Positions 1 to 8,501 of a DNA stretch of 64,000 nucleotides are shown piece by piece. The notes below the pieces were generated by a model. That model ran no database searches. It was not told the origin of the DNA and saw nothing but the letters and a program-made list of their open reading frames with translations. Source of the DNA: Deltaproteobacteria bacterium (lineage in GTDB: Bacteria > UBA10199 > JADFYH01); assembly GCA_015233135.1 (NCBI GenBank), contig JADFYH010000007.1:32222-96221 (forward strand). The letters are read 5' to 3'. Both the position numbers and the translations under genes were made by a program. How positions within the stretch are numbered: position 1 is the stretch's first letter; every line of letters starts with the position of its first letter.

Positions 1-221
1 AAACCCTCCCGAACATAGGCCTCAGCCACTTCTGTGAAAAGTTGTAAACCCAAGGCCAATTCTCGACGCTTGAAATAAATTTCACCCAGGCGGATCTTGG
101 CACGCTGATCGTTAGGATTTGCCTGGCAACTTAGTAGCGCCTCTTTCAGTTCCTTCTCAAAGGGATTTTTATTAAAAATGCCTTTCAACGTAGTAAAAAA
201 TTGTTTTGCTTTATCACTCAT
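1..221 (-). CDS. TPR-like protein, N-terminal part (cut by window edge)
   Basis: The frame starts with ATG at 221 and runs off the left edge, giving 73 visible residues. Residues about 40-70 read RAKIRLGEIYFKRRELALGL and onward, the helix-turn-helix spacing of a tetratricopeptide repeat (small residues at fixed spacing, paired amphipathic helices). No signal peptide is visible. The start lies only 3 nt after the aroQ stop codon, so it is probably the next gene of the aro operon and translationally coupled. The gene at 662-1123, on the other side of aroQ, also has a TPR-like N-terminus, so the two may be related scaffold proteins. The function cannot be assigned from this fragment. Confidence 0.7.
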   Translation of the reverse strand, partial: MSDKAKQFFTTLKGIFNKNPFEKELKEALLSCQANPNDQRAKIRLGEIYFKRRELALGLQLFTEVAEAYVREG

Positions 222-224
222 AAT

Positions 225-665
225 TTACAGAATTTCTTTCAAAGCCCGCAAAGCCAACAAATAACTGAGCACCCCAAAACCCGCAATTTGCCCTTTTGCA
301 ACAGGGGCAATAAAAGAATGATGACGAAAATCTTCGCGCGAATAGATATTGCTCAAATGCACCTCGATGACCGGAATGGAAATCGCCGCCACGGCATCCC
401 GCAAAGCCACAGAAGTATGGGTATAGGCCGCTGGATTTAAAATAAGACCCTGAAAATTTTGACGAGCTTCCTGGATTTTGGAAACAAGCTCTCCCTCGTG
501 GTTACTTTGAAAAAAATTGACTGCCAAGCCGAGAGAATCTGCTTCCTTGGAAATTTTCTGGTTAATTTTTTCTAAGGTCAAATCGCCGTAAACCCCTTTC
601 TCTCGTTCTCCCAGGAGGTTGAGGTTTGGGCCATGAATCACTAAAATTTTTCTCTTTGGACTCAC
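225..665 (-). CDS. aroQ: Type II 3-dehydroquinate dehydratase
   Basis: Catalyses dehydration of 3-dehydroquinate to 3-dehydroshikimate, step three of the shikimate pathway, as a cytoplasmic dodecamer in this family. The 146-residue length is normal. Visible signatures are HGPNLNLLG (residues 11-19), the catalytic Tyr26 in VYGDLTL, the SNHEGELV loop, NPAAYTHTS and [11 protein letters not shown] with the catalytic His near residue 102. The start is GTG at 665; it overlaps the TGA stop of the upstream gene (GTGA), indicating translational coupling. aroB, aroK and aroC lie upstream on the same strand, so the gene belongs to a four-enzyme shikimate operon. Confidence 0.95.
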   Translation of the reverse strand: MSPKRKILVIHGPNLNLLGEREKGVYGDLTLEKINQKISKEADSLGLAVNFFQSNHEGELVSKIQEARQNFQGLILNPAAYTHTSVALRDAVAAISIPVIEVHLSNIYSREDFRHHSFIAPVAKGQIAGFGVLSYLLALRALKEIL

Positions 666-1123
666 AAACGCCTCTCTTGCACTTTCAGGAGTAAAAATTC
701 CAGATTGAAAACTTTATCGGACAAAGACATTTTCACGACCTCTGCAGCCGAAGTTTTTGTTTCTGCAATTCCCTCCGATTTTGATTTCAATTCTTCCTGG
801 ACCTCAGCTTCTACCCTTGTTTCAGCCTTCTCTTGTTCCTCTTTTGCCGCCAAAGCCGCTTCTAATCTTTCTTTTCTCAAGCCCGGTTCCGTAATTTCCT
901 CTTCCTCTTCAAGCACTTCTTCAGCAGCCTTTGCTGCCACTCCCGCAAAATTTTTCATGAAATTGGTTCGGGTCTTTTCGTAGAGCTCTTTCAAACTTTC
1001 ATTTTCAGAATCTCTTGCCAACAATTTCTGGCAGATCTTACCCGCATGCAGCAAGTGCCCCTGAGCCAGTAAAATCTTCACCATGGTTTTGTTATGAAAT
1101 AGGGGATCGAGTTCGAAGGCCAT
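662..1123 (-). CDS. Hypothetical Glu-rich coiled-coil protein with TPR-like N-terminus
   Basis: A 153-residue cytoplasmic protein with no recognisable enzyme motif. The first 55 residues ([20 protein letters not shown] and following) look like a TPR or helical hairpin; residues 70-130 are very rich in Glu, Lys and Ala and should form a long charged coiled coil ([20 protein letters not shown]). Its ATG at 1123 has no Shine-Dalgarno sequence, because the sequence just upstream is the left arm of an inverted repeat (1125-1210). The gene is sandwiched between aroB and aroQ and coupled to aroQ by a GTGA overlap, so it is co-transcribed with shikimate genes, but nothing in the sequence ties it to that pathway. 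Confidence 0.75.
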   Translation of the reverse strand: MAFELDPLFHNKTMVKILLAQGHLLHAGKICQKLLARDSENESLKELYEKTRTNFMKNFAGVAAKAAEEVLEEEEEITEPGLRKERLEAALAAKEEQEKAETRVEAEVQEELKSKSEGIAETKTSAAEVVKMSLSDKVFNLEFLLLKVQERRL

Positions 1124-1124
1124 T

Positions 1125-1210
1125 GTTATTAGTTACTAGTTAGCAGTTACTAGTTCGCAGCTGCCAGCAAAGGTTGGATTACCCCTTACTGTTAACTAGT
1201 AACTAATAAC
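1125..1210. repeat. Long inverted repeat in the aroB downstream gap
   Basis: The 96-nt gap between aroB and the next gene is mostly an inverted repeat: left arm 1125-1142 (GTTATTAGTTACTAGTTA) matches the reverse complement of 1193-1210 exactly over 18 bases. Further short copies of the TTAGCAGTTACTAGTT theme lie inside the loop and just after the right arm (1211-1226). It could form a large stem between two cistrons of the operon, as an RNA-stability or attenuation element, or be a mobile palindromic repeat. A weakly similar string (GTTTAGCAGTTTAC) occurs near 39516. Confidence 0.8.
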
Positions 1211-1219
1211 TGCCAACTG

Positions 1220-2311
1220 CTAACTGTTTTTCAAGCAGTGTCTCAATTCTTTCTCCACAAAGTCCAGCGCTAATTTCTGGCTAAACACCTGTCCAATCTT
1301 TTTCATCAGGACATATTGTATCTGCCCCTGTTGCATCTTCTTGTCACGTGCCATCACCTGTAAATATTGAGAGGCCTTGAAGAAAGGGATTTGGATAGAA
1401 AATCCCGCTTTTATTATCAAATTTTTCAAACGCTGCTCACTTTGCAGCGAACAAAAACCCATGCGTTGTGAAAGCTGTGCGGCAAAGGCCATTCCCACTG
1501 CAACACCCTCTCCATGACTCATCTTTTTATAGCCCATTAAAGTTTCGGCGGCATGCCCCAAGGTGTGTCCAAAGTTGAGGATGATCCTCAAACCTTTGGT
1601 CTCCTTTTCATCTCCCTGAACCACCTTGGCTTTAATCTCCACACATTCCCGTACAATGCGCGCGAGTAGCCCGGGATCCAGTTTTAAGAAGGAATGAATT
1701 TGTTCTTCCAGCAATTTGAATAAAGAAGGGCTTTTTATGACGCCATATTTAATCACTTCTGCAGAACCACAAAGGATTTCCCGCTGGGGCAAGGTATTCA
1801 GATAAGAAGTATCAATATACACCAGATGAGGCTGATAAAAAGCACCAACCAGATTTTTTCCTTCCGGCAGATCTACAGCGGTTTTGCCACCTACGCTGGA
1901 ATCGACTTGAGCGAGTAATGTGGTTGGAATCTGAATGAGGGGAAGCCCTCTTAAAAAAGTGGCCGCTGCAAAACCCGCCACATCTCCCACCACGCCCCCA
2001 CCCAAAGCCACCACAGGCGTGTTGCGATCTACTTTGTGTTTTAAAAAAGCCTTATAGAGTTTTTGCAGGGTCTCCAAGGTCTTATATTTTTCTCCATCGG
2101 GCATGAAGACCGTATGCACTTCGCCCAAAGAAGAAAGCTTCTTTTCCAGCTGTTTACCATGCAAACGATACACTTTTGGATTGCTGACCATCACCCATTT
2201 TCTGGCTTTAAAAAAAGAAGAAAAGAGCTTTTCCAATTCTTTAGAACGACCTTCTACAAAATAAATGGAGTAGGGATTGCCGGAGAGTTTTAAATGAAGC
2301 AGAGGGGTCAT
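1220..2311 (-). CDS. aroB: 3-dehydroquinate synthase
   Basis: Converts 3-deoxy-D-arabino-heptulosonate 7-phosphate to 3-dehydroquinate with catalytic NAD+ and a divalent metal, second step of the shikimate pathway. The 363-residue length is typical. NAD-binding and active-site signatures are clear: ALGGGVVGDVAGFAAATFLR near residue 100, IPTTLLAQVDSSVGGKTAVD, GKNLVGAFYQP, SAEVIKYG, and the metal-binding His region NFGHTLGHAAE followed by HGEGVAVGMA. The start ATG (2311) lacks a strong ribosome site and lies 26 nt after the DUF1016 gene, which separates it from aroK; otherwise aroC-aroK-aroB-aroQ order is uninterrupted. Confidence 0.96.
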   Translation of the reverse strand: MTPLLHLKLSGNPYSIYFVEGRSKELEKLFSSFFKARKWVMVSNPKVYRLHGKQLEKKLSSLGEVHTVFMPDGEKYKTLETLQKLYKAFLKHKVDRNTPVVALGGGVVGDVAGFAAATFLRGLPLIQIPTTLLAQVDSSVGGKTAVDLPEGKNLVGAFYQPHLVYIDTSYLNTLPQREILCGSAEVIKYGVIKSPSLFKLLEEQIHSFLKLDPGLLARIVRECVEIKAKVVQGDEKETKGLRIILNFGHTLGHAAETLMGYKKMSHGEGVAVGMAFAAQLSQRMGFCSLQSEQRLKNLIIKAGFSIQIPFFKASQYLQVMARDKKMQQGQIQYVLMKKIGQVFSQKLALDFVEKELRHCLKNS

Positions 2312-2337
2312 ATTTTAATATTGAATGTTACGATTTC

Positions 2338-3399
2338 TTATAAAAAAGTTTTCAGTTTTTCAGCATCCGGCAAAATATGCCTGTACTTGGCTGGAAGCTT
2401 GGCAGATCTTTTGTAGAGAGCAACTCCCATGGGCTTGCTGGTGTCCCGAAAAGAAAACTCCACAATTCTATGATTTTTTTCTTTGCACAGAATGATACCA
2501 ATAGAAGGACTCTCGTGAGGCATTTTTATCAATTCATCCAGAGCTGACAGGTAAAAGTTCATTTTTCCTGCATATTCGGCTTTGAATTTACCTTTTTTGA
2601 TTTCAATGGCAACAAGGCTTTGAAGTTTACGATTAAAAAAAAGCAGATCAATAAAAAACTCATTCCCATCCACAATCAACCGGTACTGGTTGCCGATAAA
2701 ACTGAAATCTGACCCAAGTGCCATGATGAATTTTTTTAGGTTGTTTACAATAGCATGTTCCAAAACCCGTTCATCAGGTTCTTCGTCAGGGTCTTCTATG
2801 TTGACAAAATCAAGCAACAGCTCGTCTTTGAAGGAATGGAGCGCTCTCGTCCGAAATGCATTGTCGGTTATCGTTTTTGGGAAATTGTTTTGCAACATAC
2901 CCTTTCGGGAAAACAGATCTTCTTTGATATGATATTTCAATTTTTCAACACTCCAAAAATCTGTAGCGCACTGCTCGACATAAAACAGACGAGCTTCTTC
3001 TTTTTTGACTTTTGAGATAATTTCAATGTGGTGAGTGAAACCAACCCGTGTAAAATTCGCTGTCTCCAAATCGCCAGTTGCCAACTGGCGATTTTTAAAA
3101 TGGCCTTTCCAGACCTCGTAAAAAAGACGCATATTCTTGATATTACTCGGAGAAAATCCCCTCAGACCAGGAAGTTCTTGTTGCAACCGATCAGAAATAA
3201 TTTCGATGGCAGCGATGCCCCATTGATGATTGCGAGTATTCTCAGAAACATACCTGCCCACAGAAAAATAGAGAGAAAGAAGTTCTCGATTGGCAAGCGC
3301 CGCCGCCGTGTAGCGACTTTTCAAAATGGCGTCTTTGATTTTCCTGATGGCACCCGAATAGTCTTTCAATCTAGATACACCAATCGAACTTTTACTCAT
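2338..3399 (-). CDS. DUF1016/YhcG-type PDDEXK nuclease
   Basis: A 353-residue protein of the YhcG/DUF1016 family. The N-terminal helical part (residues 15-170) carries family features such as QWGIAAIEIISDRLQQELP and GFSPSNIKNMRLFYE, and the C-terminal part is a PD-(D/E)XK fold with likely catalytic Asp251 (FFIDLLFF), Glu266 and Lys268 (AIEIKKG). These proteins are linked in the literature to nuclease or defence-island functions, but the substrate is unknown. It starts at ATG 3399 with a good GGAGG ribosome site. It is inserted in the middle of the aro operon, co-directional, and is not a shikimate gene. A perfect 27-bp palindrome lies in frame within it (3068-3094, residues about 102-111). 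Confidence 0.88.
   Translation of the reverse strand: MSKSSIGVSRLKDYSGAIRKIKDAILKSRYTAAALANRELLSLYFSVGRYVSENTRNHQWGIAAIEIISDRLQQELPGLRGFSPSNIKNMRLFYEVWKGHFKNRQLATGDLETANFTRVGFTHHIEIISKVKKEEARLFYVEQCATDFWSVEKLKYHIKEDLFSRKGMLQNNFPKTITDNAFRTRALHSFKDELLLDFVNIEDPDEEPDERVLEHAIVNNLKKFIMALGSDFSFIGNQYRLIVDGNEFFIDLLFFNRKLQSLVAIEIKKGKFKAEYAGKMNFYLSALDELIKMPHESPSIGIILCKEKNHRIVEFSFRDTSKPMGVALYKRSAKLPAKYRHILPDAEKLKTFL
3068..3094. repeat. Perfect 27-bp palindrome inside the nuclease gene
   Basis: AAATCGCCAGTTG at 3068-3080, a single C, then its exact reverse complement at 3082-3094. It lies in frame in the DUF1016 gene and encodes roughly KNRQLATGDL at the junction between the N-terminal helical region and the rest of the protein. 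Confidence 0.85.
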
Positions 3400-3420
3400 C
3401 GCTTACCTCCATGGGGCGAA

Positions 3421-3948
3421 TCATGGATATTCTTTTTTAAGTCGCTCAATAATTTTTTGAACGACTTCATCAATAGCCAAGCCGCTCGTATCGATTTGAA
3501 TCTTCACCTTGGAATAAATTTTTTTTCGATCCTGCAACAATTTCTCAATTTTTTTTCGTCTATCTCCGCCCTGTAAAAGTGGCCGTTCATTTTCATGCCC
3601 TAAACGCCTTACAATTTCATCGACATTCGCAGAGAGAAGAATCATGACGCTGGAAGAAGCCAAAAGCTGAAAATTTTCTTTATCCAAAATAGCGCCACCC
3701 CCTACGGATAAAACTGTTTTTTCATTTTTGGAAAGAAACTTGGAGAGGGTTTCTTTTTCAATCTTACGGAAATGCTCCTCCCCTTCTGTCTCAAAGATCT
3801 GCTGGATGCTTCGCGCTTCACGCGCCTGAATTTCTCGATCACTGTCAAAAAATTGATATCTCAGTGCCAGAGAAAGCGATTTGCCTACTGCACTTTTACC
3901 CGTACCCATGAAACCGCAGAGTGTGATTAAGGATGGAAAAGATGCCAT
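3421..3948 (-). CDS. aroK: Shikimate kinase
   Basis: Phosphorylates shikimate at O3 with ATP (fifth pathway step), a cytoplasmic monomer of the NMP-kinase fold. Length 175 is normal. The Walker A P-loop GFMGTGKS is at residues 12-19; the substrate-binding Asp35/Asp37 in FFDSD, Arg61 in HFRKIE and the GGG motif at residues 83-85 (SVGGGAI) bind shikimate, and NERPLLQ is the lid region with its Arg. It follows aroC with a 6-nt gap and precedes the inserted nuclease gene by 21 nt. Confidence 0.95.
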   Translation of the reverse strand: MASFPSLITLCGFMGTGKSAVGKSLSLALRYQFFDSDREIQAREARSIQQIFETEGEEHFRKIEKETLSKFLSKNEKTVLSVGGGAILDKENFQLLASSSVMILLSANVDEIVRRLGHENERPLLQGGDRRKKIEKLLQDRKKIYSKVKIQIDTSGLAIDEVVQKIIERLKKEYP

Positions 3949-3954
3949 GATAAC

Positions 3955-5124
3955 CTAAAAATTTTGTACCTGTTTCAAATATCCCTTTAAATTTTTCTTC
4001 AACTCCAAAAGAGAATCCCCTCCAAATTTTTCGAGGAAGGCATCCGCCAAGGTAATCGCCACCACATTTTCTGCAATAACCGCAGCGGCCGGCACTGCAC
4101 AAACATCCGATCTCTCAATCGAGGCCTTGTAAGCTTGCTTGCTTTCAATATCCACCGAGTCCAGAGGTTTGTACAAAGTTGAAATCGGTTTCATGGCCGC
4201 ACGTAAAACCAAAGGCTCCCCGTTGGTCATGCTGCCTTCCAGACCTCCGGCGCCATTGGACTTGCGAACATATTTTTTTTCTTTGGAATTATAATAGAGA
4301 GAATCGTGGACTTCCGATCCCAAAAGACGAGCGGCCTCGAAACCCAGACCTATCTCGACGCCTTTAATCGCTTGAATGCTCATCAGGGCCTGAGCCAGTT
4401 TTCCATCCAGCTTTCTATCCCACTGAACATAAGAGCCTAAACCCGGCGGCAAATTGAAGGCCAAAACTTCAATAACTCCACCCAAGCTGTTTCCGCTTTT
4501 TCTGGCCTGATCGATGATTTTGATCATCGCCAATTCTGCTTTTGCATCGAAAGTTCGAACAGGAGATTTTTCACAACGTGCCACGAGCTTATCAAAAGCA
4601 GGGGGCTCCGCGCTTACCTTTACTCTTCCAATAGACTTCACATAAGAAGTGAGAGGAACACCTAAAGCTTCTAGTAATTGCCGGACAAGAGCCCCACAGG
4701 CAACTCTCACGGTAGTTTCACGAGCCGAGGCACGCTCCAAAATATTTCGAAGATCGCGGTGATTGTATTTCATCCCCCCGACTAAATCGGCATGACCAGG
4801 TCGGGGCTTGGTGACTACTCGCTTGAGTTTCCCAAACTTTCCCTCTATCGCCATCTCTTCTTGCCAACTCACCCAATCTTTGTTGTGTACTTGCAAGGTA
4901 ATAGGAGAACCCAAGGTTTGACCAAAGCGGATGCCCGAAAGAATTTGAACTTCATCCTTTTCAATGCTCATACGGCCACCCCGACCATAACCTTGTTGGC
5001 GCCGCCATAATTGAATGTTGATTTTTTCGGAGGAAACGGGAACCCCGGCCGGCATTCCTTCAAGAATCACCGTCAGCGCCGGACCGTGGGACTCCCCACT
5101 TGTCAAATATCTTAAATTAGCCAT
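3955..5124 (-). CDS. aroC: Chorismate synthase
   Basis: Forms chorismate from 5-enolpyruvylshikimate 3-phosphate by anti-1,4 elimination; needs reduced FMN. The 389-residue protein shows the family signatures GESHGPALTVILEGMPAG at the N-terminus, the Arg-rich GRGGRMSIEKDEVQ, the flavin-binding RPGHADLVGGMKYNHRD and ARETTVRVACGAL, and C-terminal RSDVCAVPAAAVIAENV. Its start overlaps the end of the small HTH gene by 8 nt, so the regulator and aroC are translated together. It is the first enzyme gene of the operon although the enzyme acts last. Confidence 0.96.
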   Translation of the reverse strand: MANLRYLTSGESHGPALTVILEGMPAGVPVSSEKINIQLWRRQQGYGRGGRMSIEKDEVQILSGIRFGQTLGSPITLQVHNKDWVSWQEEMAIEGKFGKLKRVVTKPRPGHADLVGGMKYNHRDLRNILERASARETTVRVACGALVRQLLEALGVPLTSYVKSIGRVKVSAEPPAFDKLVARCEKSPVRTFDAKAELAMIKIIDQARKSGNSLGGVIEVLAFNLPPGLGSYVQWDRKLDGKLAQALMSIQAIKGVEIGLGFEAARLLGSEVHDSLYYNSKEKKYVRKSNGAGGLEGSMTNGEPLVLRAAMKPISTLYKPLDSVDIESKQAYKASIERSDVCAVPAAAVIAENVVAITLADAFLEKFGGDSLLELKKNLKGYLKQVQNF

Positions 5125-5374
5125 TTTGATTTTCTTCAGATTCAGGAAAAACTTTTTCTTTATCGGAAAGCTGCAAACCCAATGCCAGTAAAATTTTGCG
5201 TTTGGTGTCCATGCGACAACTCATGCCCGACTCGATGCGATCAATAGTCAACGCGGATAAACTAGCTTTGCGAGCAAGCTCGGCCTTACTGACTAACAAG
5301 CTTTCGCGATACTTTCTGACAAAGTTTTTTACAGGGACAATGGGGACAGGATTATTATTTTCGGAATTCGTCAT
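5117..5374 (-). CDS. Small Xre-family HTH regulator heading the aro operon
   Basis: An 85-residue protein with one helix-turn-helix of the Xre/Cro type at roughly residues 20-65: KSKYRE-like entry, SKAELARKASLSALTIDRIE as the HTH core, then KRKILLALGLQ. I chose ATG 5374; an in-frame TTG at 5383 is possible. It overlaps aroC by 8 nt and is the first gene of the operon, so it probably regulates its own operon. A 7-1-7 palindrome at 5416-5430, 42 nt upstream of this start, is a candidate operator. No ligand domain is present, so what it senses is unknown. Confidence 0.8.
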   Translation of the reverse strand: MTNSENNNPVPIVPVKNFVRKYRESLLVSKAELARKASLSALTIDRIESGMSCRMDTKRKILLALGLQLSDKEKVFPESEENQNG

Positions 5375-5415
5375 ATCCAACAAACCTTTTTTTCAGGACT
5401 ATTAAAATCTTCGCC

Positions 5416-5430
5416 CGAGGCTAAGCCTCG
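5416..5430. promoter_or_regulatory. Candidate operator upstream of the HTH-aro operon
   Basis: CGAGGCT, one base, AGCCTCG: a perfect 7-bp inverted repeat in the upstream region of the HTH-aroC operon. Spacing suits a dimeric HTH protein. The rest of the gap to 5544 is very AT-rich (over 80 percent in 5450-5544) and could hold the promoter and the 3' end of pilD. No clear -35/-10 pair was found. Confidence 0.4.
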
Positions 5431-5544
5431 AGACTCAAGGTCTAAACATTCTTCACCTTAAAAATCAAATAAAGACTATAAAAAAATAATCATTCAGCAA
5501 TAAAATTTAAATTTTAAATATAAAATATATATAATTATATATAA

Positions 5545-6348
5545 TTAACGCATTGGATGAAGAAAGCGTATAAAATGAAAAAGGAATTGTGATCCCTTAA
5601 AAAAATACAGAATTGCCCCAAATGAAAGAAAGGGGCCAAAAGGTAACTTCGATTGAAAACGAAATTTATTGATCAAAATCAAGCTCAAACCCAGGAGAGA
5701 CGCGGTTAAGGAGGCATAAAAGAAAATAAAAAAAATGGATTTCCAACCCAAAAAAGCGCCCAACATAGCCGCCAATTTAACATCGCCTCCCCCCAAGCCC
5801 TCTTGTTTACGAAGATATTCATAAAGAAAAGCGATGAGAAATAAAATGCCTGCACCAAGCAAGGCCCCCAAAAAAGAATCCAACAAGGCCTCTTTCCAAT
5901 GAAGACTACCGTTGCTGTAGGCATGAAGGAGAAAACCCAAAGCGATACTTGGAAGACTGAGAATGTCCGGAATGAGATAATGTTTTAAGTCGATAACGCT
6001 AATGACGATGAGAGGAGAAATAAAAAATAAAAACCAAAGAAGAGAAGGAAGAGGCAATCTAAGTTTTATAAAACAAAAGTAAGCAAGCAAACCTGTTAAA
6101 AATTCCACAGAAGGATAAAGCCACGAAATTTTAGCATGACAATGTCTGCACTTCCCCCGTAAAAGAAGAAAACTGAGCAGAGGAATATTATCGTAAAATG
6201 CAATGGCCGACTGGCAACCCGGGCATTTGGACCTCGGTGCTACAATGGATTCCCCTTCTGGAATTCTTGCAATACAGACATTGAGGAAAGAACCAAAGAC
6301 AAGCCCGAAAATAAAAAAATAGACTGCATAGAGAGTTTCCAAATTCAT
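5545..6348 (-). CDS. pilD: Prepilin peptidase (A24), type IV pilus/type II secretion
   Basis: Cleaves the leader of type IV prepilins and pseudopilins at the inner membrane and usually N-methylates the new N-terminus. The 267-residue polytopic protein has the N-terminal DiS_P_DiS-type domain with zinc-binding Cys42/Cys45 (CPGC) and Cys67/Cys70 (CRHC), then the peptidase domain with the two catalytic aspartates Asp120 (VIDLKHYLIPD) and Asp189 (GGGDVKLAAMLG). About eight hydrophobic segments are visible. No pilin genes lie nearby. The start is 29 nt from the divergent zinc-ribbon gene, so their promoters must overlap each other's coding region or the short gap. Confidence 0.93.
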   Translation of the reverse strand: MNLETLYAVYFFIFGLVFGSFLNVCIARIPEGESIVAPRSKCPGCQSAIAFYDNIPLLSFLLLRGKCRHCHAKISWLYPSVEFLTGLLAYFCFIKLRLPLPSLLWFLFFISPLIVISVIDLKHYLIPDILSLPSIALGFLLHAYSNGSLHWKEALLDSFLGALLGAGILFLIAFLYEYLRKQEGLGGGDVKLAAMLGAFLGWKSIFFIFFYASLTASLLGLSLILINKFRFQSKLPFGPFLSFGAILYFFKGSQFLFHFIRFLHPMR

Positions 6349-6377
6349 ATTAGCCCTTTATTAATAAGGAGAGACGA

Positions 6378-6701
6378 ATGAAAAGCGCGCACATGCACAA
6401 CAAACATTTTACACCCGAAGAACAATACTTTGCTCAAGAAGAAATTGAAAAGCTTAAAAAGCTGGCTGACGATAAAAAAAGTAAAATTTCGGCCAATGAA
6501 GAGCAAAAACTCAAACAACTTCATTGGATGAGGTGCGCAAAATGTGGTCACGAACTCCATGAAATGTTCTTTCATGGATACACAATAGACAAATGCTTTC
6601 ATTGCGGGGGGGTTTTTCTCGACAATACTGATTTAAAAAAGATGATCGGGGAAGAATCGGGTTTACTGAAAGCCATTTTGAGTTTGTTTAAACTTTCTTA
6701 A
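6378..6701 (+). CDS. Zf-TFIIB domain protein
   Basis: A 107-residue soluble protein. The N-terminal 50 residues are charged and helical; the C-terminal half is a zinc ribbon of the zf-TFIIB type with ligands Cys53/Cys56 (CAKCGHEL) and Cys73/Cys76 (CFHCGGVFLD). The spacing and the HGYTIDKC string are typical of this bacterial family, whose function is not established. ATG 6378 is preceded by AGGAGA. gatC follows 36 nt downstream on the same strand, so it may lead the gatCA transcript. Confidence 0.85.
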   Translation: MKSAHMHNKHFTPEEQYFAQEEIEKLKKLADDKKSKISANEEQKLKQLHWMRCAKCGHELHEMFFHGYTIDKCFHCGGVFLDNTDLKKMIGEESGLLKAILSLFKLS

Positions 6702-6737
6702 AATTCTTTTCTACCCTTACAAAAACAGGAATGAATC

Positions 6738-7022
6738 ATGATCAACCACGAAGACGTCCGGAAAATTGCAGGACTTGCAAAACTTGAAATTTCCGCCAAT
6801 GCGCTGGACAAGTTCACCGAACAAATGAATCAAATTTTAGGTTTCATCGAAAATTTGAACAAACTCGATACCAAAAACATTGAACCCACTTCCCATGCCC
6901 TGGGATTGGCCTCTGCCTTTCGCAAAGATGAAGTTCAAGAAAGTAGAATTCAAGCACAGGTGTTTGAGGGGGCTCCCAGACAGGAAGAAAATTTGTTTAT
7001 GGTTCCGAAGGTAATTGGATAA
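6738..7022 (+). CDS. gatC: Asp/Glu-tRNA amidotransferase subunit C
   Basis: Small stabilising subunit that wraps between GatA and GatB in the tRNA-dependent amidotransferase. The 94-residue length is standard. Family features are KIAGLAKLEI at the N-terminus, FTEQMNQILGFIENLNKLDT in the middle, PTSHALGL, and FRKDEVQESR. gatA starts 14 nt downstream, forming a gatCA operon. gatB lies 1.5 kb further on, beyond an inverted three-gene block. Confidence 0.95.
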   Translation: MINHEDVRKIAGLAKLEISANALDKFTEQMNQILGFIENLNKLDTKNIEPTSHALGLASAFRKDEVQESRIQAQVFEGAPRQEENLFMVPKVIG

Positions 7023-7036
7023 TTTAAGGATAAACA

Positions 7037-8497
7037 ATGTCGCTCACCCAACTCACACTCGCTCAACTTCACGAAAAAATTAAAAGCAAAGAGGTCAGCT
7101 CGAAAGAGGCGACTCAGGCTCAATTTAAACGCATTCGAGACTTGGATTCCAAGGTGCAAGCTTATCTTACTCTCTGTGAAGACGCAGCGCTCAAACAAGC
7201 CGAGGCCCTCGATTCCCAGATTTCAAAAGGCCTGGAAGTAAAACCTCTCACCGGAGTTCCCTTTGCCTTAAAAGATATTTTTGTCACTCAAGGGATCCAA
7301 ACCACCTGTGCCTCTAAAATTTTAGAAAATTATATCCCCCCTTATAATGGAACCGCGGTTCAAAAATTACTGGATGCCGGCATTGTGCTCACTGGAAAAT
7401 TGAACATGGATGAATTTGCCATGGGCTCTTCCACTGAAACCTCTGCTTACAAAAAGACACGTAACCCCTGGGATTTAGAGCGTACTCCTGGAGGATCCAG
7501 CGGGGGAAGTTCCGCCGCCATTGCAGCCGATTTGTGTTTTGCCACTCTGGGAACGGATACCGGAGGTTCTATTCGTCAACCGGCGGCTCTTACTTCTACA
7601 GTGGGACTTAAACCTACCTATGGACGGGTTTCGCGTTATGGCGTCATCGCCTTTGCCTCTTCTCTGGATCAAGTAGGCCCCATGACCAAAGAGGTGCGCG
7701 ATGCAGCCCTTGTCCTCAATGCGATTGCGGGTTTTGATCCAAAGGACTCCACCTCGGTGAACACGCCCGTGCCCGATTACACAAAAGCCTTAACGGGGGA
7801 GGTGAAGGGTGTGCGCATCGGCATTCCCAAAGAATATTTCGTGAGCGGGATGGACAAAGAAATTGAAGAGTCAGTACGGGAGGCCATCAAAGTGTATGAA
7901 AAGTTGGGGGCCGTTTGCGAAGAAGTCTCGCTACCCCACACCGAATACGGCGTAGCCACTTATTATATTATTGCCCCCGCAGAGGCCAGTTCAAACCTGG
8001 CTCGTTACGATGGCGTCCGCTATGGACATCGCAGCAGCAAGGCCAATACTCTGGAAGAGATGTACAGGCTTTCCCGCAGTGAGGGCTTCGGCGCAGAAGT
8101 GAAACGCCGTATCATGCTCGGCACCTATGTTTTATCGGCGGGATACTACGATGCCTACTATATCAAGGCACAGAAAGTACGAACTCTCATTCGGCAGGAT
8201 TTTGAAGCGGCCTTTAAAAAATTTGATGTCTTACTCACACCCGTCACCCCTAATCCCGCCTTTAAAATTGGAGAAAAAACTTCCGATCCTTTAGCGATGT
8301 ACCTCTCTGATATCTTTACCATCAACGTGAATTTGGCAGGATTACCCGGAATGAGCCTCCCCTGCGGATTCACCCGCAGCGGGCTTCCCATTGGAATGCA
8401 ACTGCTTGCAAAACCCTTTGCAGAAGAAAAAATTTTTCAGGCCGCTTATGCTTACGAACAAAACACGGAGTGGCATTTGAGGAAGGCGAAGATTTAA
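7037..8497 (+). CDS. gatA: Asp/Glu-tRNA amidotransferase subunit A
   Basis: Glutaminase subunit of GatCAB; releases ammonia from glutamine for amidation of misacylated Glu-tRNAGln or Asp-tRNAAsn. The 486-residue amidase-signature protein has the Ser-cisSer-Lys triad: Lys79 in PFALKDIF, Ser154 in the GGSSGGSS segment (residues 152-159) and Ser178 in GTDTGGSIR. The length and the C-terminal [12 protein letters not shown] are normal. It ends 4 nt before the convergent PIN toxin stop codon, so the toxin-antitoxin block begins directly at its 3' end. Confidence 0.97.
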   Translation: MSLTQLTLAQLHEKIKSKEVSSKEATQAQFKRIRDLDSKVQAYLTLCEDAALKQAEALDSQISKGLEVKPLTGVPFALKDIFVTQGIQTTCASKILENYIPPYNGTAVQKLLDAGIVLTGKLNMDEFAMGSSTETSAYKKTRNPWDLERTPGGSSGGSSAAIAADLCFATLGTDTGGSIRQPAALTSTVGLKPTYGRVSRYGVIAFASSLDQVGPMTKEVRDAALVLNAIAGFDPKDSTSVNTPVPDYTKALTGEVKGVRIGIPKEYFVSGMDKEIEESVREAIKVYEKLGAVCEEVSLPHTEYGVATYYIIAPAEASSNLARYDGVRYGHRSSKANTLEEMYRLSRSEGFGAEVKRRIMLGTYVLSAGYYDAYYIKAQKVRTLIRQDFEAAFKKFDVLLTPVTPNPAFKIGEKTSDPLAMYLSDIFTINVNLAGLPGMSLPCGFTRSGLPIGMQLLAKPFAEEKIFQAAYAYEQNTEWHLRKAKI

Positions 8498-8501
8498 AAC
8501 T

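Noticed and set aside
3028..3576. 182-codon open frame antisense to aroK and the nuclease gene
   Set aside because: Both sense genes have clear motifs; this frame has none.
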